NCBI GenBank assembly: GCA_034440595.1
Contig: JAWXCH010000583.1
Span: 1 to 6,018 of the forward strand
Direction: 5' to 3'
Length of the DNA: 6,018 nt
Source of the DNA: JAWXCH01 sp034440595
GTDB taxonomy: Bacteria > Planctomycetota > Planctomycetia > Pirellulales > JALHPA01
Shown here in pieces: positions 1 through 4,608 of this stretch. A program made the position numbers and the translations under genes. A model generated the notes under the pieces. It saw nothing but the letters and a program-made list of their open reading frames with translations, searched no databases and was not told where the DNA came from. Within the stretch, counting starts at the first letter, position 1. The number at the start of each line of letters is the position of its first letter.

Positions 1-306
1 CACCGGCACCCCTTCGGTGATGGCGCAGATCGTTTTGATGCCGGCGTCGATCGCTTCGAGGATGGCATCGGCGGTGAACGCGGGGGGGACAAAGATCATA
101 GTCGCGTCGGCACCGGTTTTTTCAACCGCTTCGGCTACGGTATCAAAGACGGGGAGGCCTTCGACGGTTTCCCCTTTTTTACCAGGGGTCACGCCACCGA
201 CCATTTTGGTGCCGTAGTCCTTGCACCCTTTGGTGTGGAACTGGCCGACCTTGCCGGTGATCCCTTGACAGATGACGCGAGTCGATTTGTTAACGAGTAT
301 GGACAT
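1..306 (-). CDS. sucD: Succinyl-CoA synthetase alpha subunit, N-terminal 102 residues (runs off the left edge)
   Basis: This is the alpha subunit of succinyl-CoA synthetase, a cytoplasmic TCA-cycle enzyme that interconverts succinyl-CoA and succinate with substrate-level phosphorylation. The translation opens MSILVNKSTRVICQGITGK, which lines up with E. coli SucD from its first residue, so the ATG at 304-306 is well supported. The glycine-rich CoA-binding Rossmann segment (VICQGITGKVGQFH, residues about 11-24), the TKMVGGVTPGKKG stretch (about 33-45) and FVPPAFTADAILEAIDAGI (about 72-90) are all visible. The family is about 290 residues long, so roughly two thirds, including the active-site phosphohistidine, lies outside the window. 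The partner sucC lies upstream on the same strand but 320 bases away, an unusually wide gap. No Shine-Dalgarno precedes the ATG; the leader reads CCTCC-rich on this strand. No convincing private promoter was found, so co-transcription with sucC is possible. Confidence 0.96.
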   Translation of the reverse strand, partial: MSILVNKSTRVICQGITGKVGQFHTKGCKDYGTKMVGGVTPGKKGETVEGLPVFDTVAEAVEKTGADATMIFVPPAFTADAILEAIDAGIKTICAITEGVPV

Positions 307-403
307 GCTTGGGAGGTTATGGAGGGAGGTGGATCGATATTTTGATTTTGATCGAACTTGATTTGGTGTGATCTATTGCGCGGGGATACTTTTCTGTGGT
401 CGC

Positions 404-434
404 TCTACTTTCTACTTTCCACCATCTACTCTCT
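404..434 (+). repeat. Pyrimidine tract shared with 3725-3741
   Basis: Positions 404-420 read TCTACTTTCTACTTTCC and match 3725-3741 at 16 of 17 bases. Positions 425-434 (TCTACTCTCT) match 3725-3734 exactly. In both places a GC-rich hairpin follows on the same strand after 14-28 bases. The function is unknown; it may be part of a dispersed intergenic repeat. Confidence 0.5.
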
Positions 435-443
435 CACCGGCCC

Positions 444-490
444 TCACCCGTCGCTGGGGCGACGACCTCTCCCGCAAGCGGGAGAGGTGA
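444..490. repeat. Tandem double-hairpin, REP-like intergenic palindrome
   Basis: Two hairpins abut without a gap. The first is CGTCGC (449-454), loop TGGG, GCGACG (459-464). The second is ACCTCTCCCGC (465-475), loop AA, GCGGGAGAGGT (478-488), an 11-bp perfect stem. TCACC (444-448) can also pair with GGTGA (486-490), closing the two into a three-way junction at the cost of three base pairs of the second stem. The CCTCTCCCGC/GCGGGAGAGG core is, from memory, like a common interspersed palindrome of many bacterial genomes. No T-run follows on either strand, so it is not a classical terminator. Confidence 0.7.
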
Positions 491-607
491 AGCACAGCAT
501 GTGTTGCGACTTCTCGAAGCATGGCACAAACAGTTTGAACTCCTTTTGCAGTTCGCACTGGCAGAGCCAGTGGCACACAAATTGTTACCTTTTTCAACTT
601 CGGCTAC

Positions 608-624
608 GGCACGGGGACCGTGCC
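608..624 (-). other. Hairpin two bases after the sucC stop codon
   Basis: GGCACGG (608-614), loop GGA, CCGTGCC (618-624) is a perfect 7-bp GC-rich stem that starts two bases beyond the sucC TAG on the minus strand. No T-tract follows, so it is more likely an mRNA 3'-end stabiliser or a partial barrier before sucD than a full intrinsic terminator. Confidence 0.5.
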
Positions 625-626
625 TG

Positions 627-1814
627 CTACGCAACGGCGGCGGCAACGACTTTTTTCGCGGCGTCGGTCAGTCCTTCGGCAGAGATGATGTCGGCACCAC
701 ACTCCTTGAGGATCTTGCGCCCTTCGGCGACTTCGGTTCCTTCTAGTCGGACAACTAGAGGCACATTGAAGCCGACGGTCTTATAGGACTCGACCAGGGC
801 GTTGGCGATGGTGGTGCAACGCATGATGCCGCCAAAGATATTGACGAGCACCGCCTTCACATTTTTGTCGGAAAGGATAATGCGGAACGCCTCAGTCACC
901 TGATCGACATTGGCACCGCCGCCGACATCGAGAAAGTTGGCCGGCTCGCCACCGTGTAGCTTGATGAGGTCCATTGTGCTCATGGCCAGCCCAGCACCGT
1001 TGACCAGACAGGCGATATTGCCGTCGAGCTTGACGTAGCTGAGGCCCGCCTCGCCGGCGCGGACTTCGGTCGGTTCTTCTTCGGCGATGTCGCGCAGTTC
1101 CATCAGCGGCTTGTGCCGGAAAAGGGCGTTGTCGTCAAAACTCATCTTGGCATCCAAGGCGAGCAGCTCACCGGAGCCGGTCACGACCAGCGGGTTGATT
1201 TCGATCAGGCTGCAATCATTGGCCACAAACACCTTGGCCAGCGACTTCATAAATTTTTCGGCGGAACGGACACTGGCACCGGTCAGGTCGAGTTTTTCGC
1301 AAAGTTTGCGAACCTGAAAACTTTGCAGACCGGAGTCTGGGTGGAATTCTTCGTGGAAGATTTTCTCAGGCGTGTGTGCGGCGACTTCTTCAATGTTCAT
1401 ACCACCGGCAGCGGAGGCGATGACCACCGGGCCACCGGCGGCGCGATCGACCAGAATGCCCAGATACAACTCGCGGGCGATGTCGCAACCTTCTTCGACG
1501 AGCACCTGACGGACGACCTGTCCCTCTGGCCCGGTCTGCAAAGTGACCAGTGCTCCTCCGATGAGATTCTTGGCAACCGTGGCGGCTTCTTCGGCCGTTT
1601 TGACGAGCTGAACGCCGCGCTGTGCCGAGTTGGTTTTGATGGTTCCCTTGCCGCGGCCGCCGGCGTGGACCTGAGCCTTTACCACGGCGAGCTTGCCACC
1701 GAGGGTTTCAAAGGCGGCTTTGGCCTCTTCGGCGGAACGTGCGACAATCGAGCGAGGGACCGCAATTCCGGCGTCGCGGAGAATCTGCTTCGCCTGATAT
1801 TCGTGAATTTTCAT
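627..1814 (-). CDS. sucC: Succinyl-CoA synthetase beta subunit (ADP-forming type)
   Basis: This is the nucleotide-binding beta subunit that pairs with SucD in the TCA cycle. The 395-residue translation is close to the usual 385-400. The N-terminal ATP-grasp domain begins MKIHEYQAKQILRDAGI and carries K46 and the glycine loop GGRGKG (52-57). LYLGILVDR (117-124) and GGPVVIASAAGGMNIEEV (127-144) follow. The Mg-ligand pair is seen as EINPL (N207) and LALDAK (D221), corresponding to N199 and D213 of E. coli. The C-terminal CoA-ligase flavodoxin-like domain shows VNGAGLAMSTMD (271-282), the FLDVGGGA turn (294-301), VNIFGGIMRC (324-333) and PLVVRLEGTEVAEGRKIL (352-369). The ATG at 1812-1814 fits the family N-terminus exactly. 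No Shine-Dalgarno precedes it (CACAAATCGCTC). Transcription probably starts near 1971. The enzyme appears intact. A 251-codon plus-strand open frame over this gene is a shadow. Confidence 0.98.
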   Translation of the reverse strand: MKIHEYQAKQILRDAGIAVPRSIVARSAEEAKAAFETLGGKLAVVKAQVHAGGRGKGTIKTNSAQRGVQLVKTAEEAATVAKNLIGGALVTLQTGPEGQVVRQVLVEEGCDIARELYLGILVDRAAGGPVVIASAAGGMNIEEVAAHTPEKIFHEEFHPDSGLQSFQVRKLCEKLDLTGASVRSAEKFMKSLAKVFVANDCSLIEINPLVVTGSGELLALDAKMSFDDNALFRHKPLMELRDIAEEEPTEVRAGEAGLSYVKLDGNIACLVNGAGLAMSTMDLIKLHGGEPANFLDVGGGANVDQVTEAFRIILSDKNVKAVLVNIFGGIMRCTTIANALVESYKTVGFNVPLVVRLEGTEVAEGRKILKECGADIISAEGLTDAAKKVVAAAVA

Positions 1815-1887
1815 GAGCGATTTGTGAGGGCGTTCAAGGTGGGAGCCGATCTGGCCCAGAACTGCTAGCTTGGATGTCGCGGGGTGC

Positions 1888-1910
1888 CACTGCTGGCTTG
1901 CCCAGCAGTG
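1888..1910 (-). other. Stem-loop in the sucC leader
   Basis: CACTGCTGG (1888-1896), loop CTTGC, CCAGCAGTG (1902-1910) is a perfect 9-bp stem about 75 bases before the sucC start and inside its inferred 5' leader. No T-run follows. Its GCAGTG/CACTGC halves recall the palindrome at 3670-3701, so it may be a dispersed intergenic repeat rather than a sucC-specific control element. Confidence 0.55.
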
Positions 1911-1977
1911 ATCGACGGTAAGTACGGCAACTACCCCAGATTACTGTGAAAGTTATGTACTAGCTTTCATGTCGCCG

Positions 1978-1991
1978 ATTATAGCGCGCTA
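1978..1991 (-). promoter_or_regulatory. Candidate sucC promoter -10 overlapping a 10-bp palindrome
   Basis: On the minus strand a perfect TATAAT occupies 1983-1978, 163 bases before the sucC ATG. The bases 16-18 upstream (about 2000-2007, ATCGCA/TATCGC) do not resemble TTGACA, so the -35 element is poor or activator-dependent. The hexamer overlaps the perfect palindrome TAGCGCGCTA (1982-1991), a possible operator. Transcription would start near 1971. The early leader could then form TGAAAG/CTTTCA (1947-1952 with 1964-1969). Confidence 0.45.
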
Positions 1992-2317
1992 CTGGCAGAT
2001 GCGATAGTGTGCTCAAATTCACGCTGTTTTTAACGGCTCTTGCTACGTTTTTTCACAGCGGTGAACCTCCCCCGAGCAGGTCGCGTCATCAAAGTATCGA
2101 TGCTCGCCAGAATCAGTATGCGTTGTACCACGCGCCCTCCGTCTGAGGGGATCGGCTCGCGTGCATTTCCCCAGACTGCCACAAGCTTGCGAGAATGACA
2201 GAGAAGCGCTCGATACTGCCGTGTAAGATTCGCGGGCTTGATTGGTAAAATAAATATGGAACCGCAGCATTAGAGAAGTGCTGGCCCGGACGGAACGCTC
2301 GGCCAGACAGGCAATCC

Positions 2318-2324
2318 AAGGAAG
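2318..2324 (+). promoter_or_regulatory. Shine-Dalgarno site of the MFS gene
   Basis: AAGGAAG lies 12 bases before the ATG at 2337. The spacing is slightly long. It supports this start, and it is one of only two recognisable Shine-Dalgarno sites among the six genes. Confidence 0.5.
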
Positions 2325-2336
2325 AAGTTTACTTAG

Positions 2337-3647
2337 ATGAACTCTGAAGAAGACGTTACAACGCCGCAGCAGTGGCTGATCTTGATCATATTGATTGTTG
2401 TGCAGTTCACCGCGATTGTGGACTTCATGGTGGTCATTCCGCTGGCTCCTGATCTGAAGGAAGTGTTCGGCCTGACCACGACGCAGTTCTCGTGGGTCGT
2501 CTCGTCGTACACGTTTGCCGCGGGGATTGTAGCACTGGCAGCTTCGCCGTTTCTGGACCGGTTCTCACGGCGATTTACGTTTCTGGTCTGCTATGCGGGC
2601 TTCTTGCTAGGCACACTGGCCTGCGGCATTGCGCCGAGCTATGTGACGCTGTTGTGTGCGCGGATTCTGACGGGTGCATTTGGTGGACTGCTCGGTGGCA
2701 CGGCGCTGGCGATCATCGGCGATACGTTTCCCGAACATCGTCGCGGGCGGGCCAGCGGTGCGCTGATGACGGCGTTTGCGCTGGCATCGGTCTGCGGAGT
2801 GCCGATCGGAATTGTTCTTGGACAAAATTACGGTTGGAACTTGCCCTTCTTTGTAATCACGGGGCTGGGCCTGCCGGTGTTGGTGATGGCATATCTGGCG
2901 CTACCGGCGCTGGATGCACATTTGCATAGCCGAAGCCGGAGTAGCTTTGGTGCGCAGTTGGTTCAGATCGTTAGCGACACGAATCATCAGTGGGCGTTCG
3001 CACTCACCACGGCGATGCAGTTTGGCTCGTTCATGGTGGTGACTAGTGCCAGCGATTTTCTTGTGAACAATGTCGGCATCGATCAGCACGATTTGCCGTA
3101 TGCCTATGTGCTGGGTGGGGCGCTGGTTCTCATCACTTCGCCACTGGTGGGGCGTTGGGCCGATCGCGTTGGCAAGCCGCCGGTTTATCGCGTGATGGCG
3201 TGGGCCGCCGCGGCTGTGTTCTTGACATTGACGCATCTGCCGGCGACTTCGATGTTTGTGGCGCTGCCGGTGTTATCGCTGCTGATGGTCTGCAATGGCG
3301 GGCGGATGGTTCCGGCAATGGCGATGATCACCTCCAGCGTGGCCCCGCATCGGCGCGGCAGTTTTCTGTCGGTTAATTCGGCAGTGCAGCATGTGGCGTC
3401 AGGAATCGGTGCTTCGTGCAGCGGGCTGATATTGACAGGTGCCACCGATGGCCCGATCAGCGGCTATGGCACCGTCGGCTGGATCGCTGCGGTGGTGACG
3501 GTGGGAAGCATTTGGATTGCAGGGCAGCTACGCATTTATCAGCCAGATGCGGTGGTCGAAGAGATCACCCCGGAAGAGGCGATTGCGATTGCCGGCAGTA
3601 TTAATATGGATGCCCCCGAACCGCTGATTCCCGCCGAAGCGAGCTAG
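2337..3647 (+). CDS. Major facilitator superfamily transporter, DHA1-type drug/sugar efflux family
   Basis: A 436-residue inner-membrane secondary transporter, probably a proton-driven exporter; the substrate cannot be read from sequence. Twelve hydrophobic segments can be placed at about 13-35, 51-70, 80-99, 102-128, 141-162, 167-190, 219-242, 254-273, 283-300, 305-330, 342-367 and 377-398. A hydrophilic central loop (191-218) divides the two halves. The TM2-TM3 loop has a motif-A-like FLDRFSRR (72-79), and the pseudo-repeat in TM8-TM9 reads GRWADRVGK (272-280). TM1 contains the acidic D29 in IVDFMVVIPLAPDL, typical of DHA1 members. TM5 has GVPIGIVLG (154-162), resembling the antiporter motif C. 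An acidic tail of about 38 residues (VVEEITPEEA and on) follows TM12. The ATG is supported by AAGGAAG upstream. It is divergent from sucC with no functional link evident. I am confident of the superfamily but not of the substrate. Confidence 0.93.
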   Translation: MNSEEDVTTPQQWLILIILIVVQFTAIVDFMVVIPLAPDLKEVFGLTTTQFSWVVSSYTFAAGIVALAASPFLDRFSRRFTFLVCYAGFLLGTLACGIAPSYVTLLCARILTGAFGGLLGGTALAIIGDTFPEHRRGRASGALMTAFALASVCGVPIGIVLGQNYGWNLPFFVITGLGLPVLVMAYLALPALDAHLHSRSRSSFGAQLVQIVSDTNHQWAFALTTAMQFGSFMVVTSASDFLVNNVGIDQHDLPYAYVLGGALVLITSPLVGRWADRVGKPPVYRVMAWAAAAVFLTLTHLPATSMFVALPVLSLLMVCNGGRMVPAMAMITSSVAPHRRGSFLSVNSAVQHVASGIGASCSGLILTGATDGPISGYGTVGWIAAVVTVGSIWIAGQLRIYQPDAVVEEITPEEAIAIAGSINMDAPEPLIPAEAS

Positions 3648-3669
3648 TGGTCCAGAGAGCCAGAATTTT

Positions 3670-3701
3670 GGCAGGGCACTGGATAGTAGCAGTGCCCTGC
3701 C
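3670..3701. repeat. 12-bp-stem intergenic palindrome after the MFS gene
   Basis: GGCAGGGCACTG (3670-3681), loop GATAGTAG, CAGTGCCCTGCC (3690-3701) is a perfect 12-bp stem that begins 22 bases after the transporter stop. Only ATTT (3707-3710) follows, so it is a poor intrinsic terminator by itself. It may protect the mRNA end or be a dispersed palindrome. Confidence 0.65.
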
Positions 3702-3724
3702 CTACGATTTGTCGCATCTTCTTG

Positions 3725-3741
3725 TCTACTCTCTACTTTCC
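3725..3741 (+). repeat. Second copy of the pyrimidine tract
   Basis: TCTACTCTCTACTTTCC matches 404-420 at 16 of 17 bases, differing at one C/T position. A GC-rich hairpin follows 14 bases later, echoing the arrangement at 404-488. Confidence 0.5.
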
Positions 3742-3755
3742 CCTCGCTGCTATCT

Positions 3756-3775
3756 AGGGGCGCAGCCCCTTTCTT
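3756..3775 (+). terminator. Possible intrinsic terminator of the MFS gene
   Basis: AGGGGC (3756-3761), loop GCA, GCCCCT (3765-3770) is followed by TTCTT, giving UUUCUU with the last stem base. It is 109 bases after the transporter stop. The T-run touches the -35 box of the next gene, so one transcript would end where the next promoter begins. The interrupted T-run lowers certainty. Confidence 0.5.
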
Positions 3776-3802
3776 GACCCCCCTGCCGGTGCCACCTATA
3801 GT
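3774..3802 (+). promoter_or_regulatory. Strong sigma-70-type promoter of the Fur-family gene
   Basis: TTGACC (3774-3779), exactly 17 bases, then TATAGT (3797-3802): five of six consensus bases in each box with the optimal spacer. The expected start point, about 7 bases past the -10, falls on the A of the ATG at 3809, which predicts a leaderless mRNA. It is the best promoter in the window. Confidence 0.7.
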
Positions 3803-3831
3803 TGGTTAATGCGAAACGCTCGGTTACCAAC
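3801..3831 (+). promoter_or_regulatory. Inverted repeat spanning the Fur-family start codon
   Basis: GTTGGT (3801-3806) and ACCAAC (3826-3831) form a perfect 6-bp inverted repeat around the initiator ATG, overlapping the end of the -10 box. It could be an autoregulatory operator. It does not resemble the AT-rich Fur or Per boxes and may be chance. Confidence 0.25.
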
Positions 3832-4279
3832 TCGATCCCAACAGCCCGGCCCACGGTCGCTCGACGAAGTGCGCGAGGCGCTCCAGGCCGCCGGCAGCCG
3901 GTTTACCGAGCAGCGTGGCGAAGTTTGGAACACGTTGAGCAAAGCCGAGGGGCATCCTACTGCCGAGCAGGTCTATTCGGCCGTGCGAGAGCGAGTGCCG
4001 CAGATCAGCCTGGCAACTGTCTATAACGCATTGGAGGCGTTGGTCGAAGCGGGCCTGGCCGCCAAGATCACCAACGGCGACGGCTCGGCACGCTACGACT
4101 GTTGTGCCGACGACCACTACCACCTGCGCGACGTGGCCACTGGCGAAGTGCGCGACATGCCGGCCGAGTTCGATCCCGACTTGCTCAAGAAGCTGGATCC
4201 AAAGCTGACTGAGCGCTTAGCCGCTAGCGGCTTCAAAGTGACGGGGTATCGGCTCGAAGTACTGGGGCGGTTTGAGTAG
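3809..4279 (+). CDS. Fur/PerR-family metal- or peroxide-responsive transcriptional regulator lacking the structural zinc site
   Basis: A 156-residue DNA-binding regulator of the ferric-uptake-regulator family. The winged helix covers about 17-95: LQAAGSRFTEQR, then HPTAEQVYSAV (49-59), then the recognition helix region ISLATVYNALEALVEAGL (66-83) and the wing GDGSARYD. A gap-free alignment to my memory of B. subtilis PerR through DHYH and GEVRD pairs H49, D97, H103, H105 and D116 with the regulatory metal ligands H37, D85, H91, H93 and D104. All five are present. The structural-zinc CxxC (PerR C96/C99) is replaced by D108 and T111. The protein ends at the position of C136, so the second CxxC is also absent; its only cysteines are 98-99. 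A short basic extension precedes the domain. The ATG is fixed by the promoter 7 bases upstream, and there is no Shine-Dalgarno. Whether it senses iron, manganese or peroxide is not decidable here. Confidence 0.93.
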   Translation: MRNARLPTRSQQPGPRSLDEVREALQAAGSRFTEQRGEVWNTLSKAEGHPTAEQVYSAVRERVPQISLATVYNALEALVEAGLAAKITNGDGSARYDCCADDHYHLRDVATGEVRDMPAEFDPDLLKKLDPKLTERLAASGFKVTGYRLEVLGRFE

Positions 4280-4331
4280 GTGCACGTCGCGAAATCGCTG
4301 TCACGGCGCTTGGACTTAGTTCATCTTGCAA

Positions 4332-4469
4332 TTGCGGATGTCCGCAAACGGGGCTGTTCGTGCGGTGTGGCTGTCCGCAATTTGACTCTTACAAACGGCA
4401 AATTGTCCCATTTCGGCCTGGACACGCCCGATAGGATGCCGATGATGATTGCGGTGTTCTATTGCGGTG
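4332..4469. promoter_or_regulatory. Cluster of five TTGCGG motifs, candidate operator array
   Basis: TTGCGGA-TG-TCCGCAA (4332-4347) is a near-perfect palindrome. TGTCCGCAA recurs at 4339-4347 and 4372-4380, 33 bases apart, about three helical turns. ATTGCGGTG occurs at 4448-4456 and 4461-4469, 13 bases apart. TTGCGG or its complement thus occurs five times in 138 bases upstream of the ABM-B12 pair. The binding protein is unknown; the Fur-family regulator or a light/B12-responsive regulator are candidates. Confidence 0.45.
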
Positions 4470-4591
4470 GTTCTCTATGCTATGTTTCGAAGGATGCCTG
4501 ACTTGCAGGCGCGACGCTGGGAAAGTGGTGGACGCCGAACGCGTAGCAAAACCCCTAATGCGAAGTAGTTCTCTGGGACGTGACACAACTC

Positions 4592-4598
4592 GGAAGGA
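4592..4598 (+). promoter_or_regulatory. Shine-Dalgarno site deciding the ABM-protein start
   Basis: GGAAGGA lies 10 bases before the ATG at 4609. It favours this start over the in-frame TTG at 4462, which has no such site. Confidence 0.65.
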
Positions 4599-4608
4599 AT
4601 CTCTTCTA

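Larger units (their letters stand above)
307..626. other. sucC-sucD intergenic spacer without a gene (320 bases)
   Basis: I see no credible gene here. The short open frames on both strands translate to arginine/proline-rich strings typical of spurious reading through GC-rich palindromes. The spacer holds, from the sucC side, a 7-bp hairpin just after the sucC stop (608-624), two adjacent hairpins (449-488), a pyrimidine tract (404-434) and an AT-richer stretch (334-400) that could hold a weak sucD promoter, although no clear -35/-10 pair is seen. Close to the sucD start the minus strand carries three CCTCC motifs. Confidence 0.7.
1815..2336. other. Divergent intergenic region between sucC and the MFS gene, no gene seen
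   Basis: These 522 bases separate the divergent starts of sucC and the transporter. The sucC half (1815-1991) holds the leader stem-loop and the -10 box described separately. The remainder (1992-2336) has minus-strand open frames of 75 and 68 codons. They lack ribosome sites, have no recognisable sequence and overlap each other, so I do not call them. Small inverted repeats occur (TTCAC/GTGAA at 2052-2065, CCCTC/GAGGG at 2135-2149, CTGGCC/GGCCAG at 2281-2306). No strong plus-strand promoter is seen; an A/T-rich patch at 2243-2256 is the likeliest area. Confidence 0.6.
4280..4608. other. Regulatory-looking intergenic region upstream of the ABM-B12 gene pair
   Basis: These 329 bases hold no gene I can support. 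The frame of the downstream gene is open back to a TTG at 4462, but this upstream part has no ribosome site and no family resemblance. The stretch contains five TTGCGG motifs (described separately) and a small hairpin GCCTG/CAGGC (4496-4510). A TTGACT at 4382-4387 lacks a matching -10, and TGCTATGTT (4478-4486) is a possible extended -10 without a -35. No terminator for the Fur-family gene is evident. Confidence 0.55.

Noticed and set aside
358..786. 142-codon plus-strand frame and companion short frames in the sucC-sucD gap
   Set aside because: They run through palindromic repeats and the end of sucC, and give proline/arginine-rich strings typical of translated intergenic repeats.
1113..1868. 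251-codon plus-strand open frame opposite sucC
   Set aside because: It lies antisense to a clear sucC, has no ribosome site or family resemblance, and its glycine/phenylalanine-rich composition is what the complementary strand of a GC-biased gene gives.
2052..2065. TTCAC/GTGAA hairpin next to a T-run, considered as a terminator
   Set aside because: The T-run precedes the hairpin on the plus strand and becomes an A-run after it on the minus strand, so it fits a terminator in neither direction.
2188..2217. TTGCGA-N18-GATACT as an MFS promoter
   Set aside because: Only four of six matches in each box and an 18-base spacer; too weak to list as a feature.
2043..2319. Two overlapping minus-strand frames (75 and 68 codons) upstream of the MFS gene
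   Set aside because: No Shine-Dalgarno, no recognisable domain, mutually overlapping, and each within the length expected by chance at this GC content.
4382..4410. TTGACT as a -35 box for the ABM-B12 operon
   Set aside because: No hexamer resembling TATAAT lies 16-18 bases downstream.
4462..4608. In-frame upstream extension of the ABM gene from a TTG codon
   Set aside because: It has no ribosome site and starts inside a TTGCGG repeat. The ATG at 4609 has GGAAGGA 10 bases upstream.
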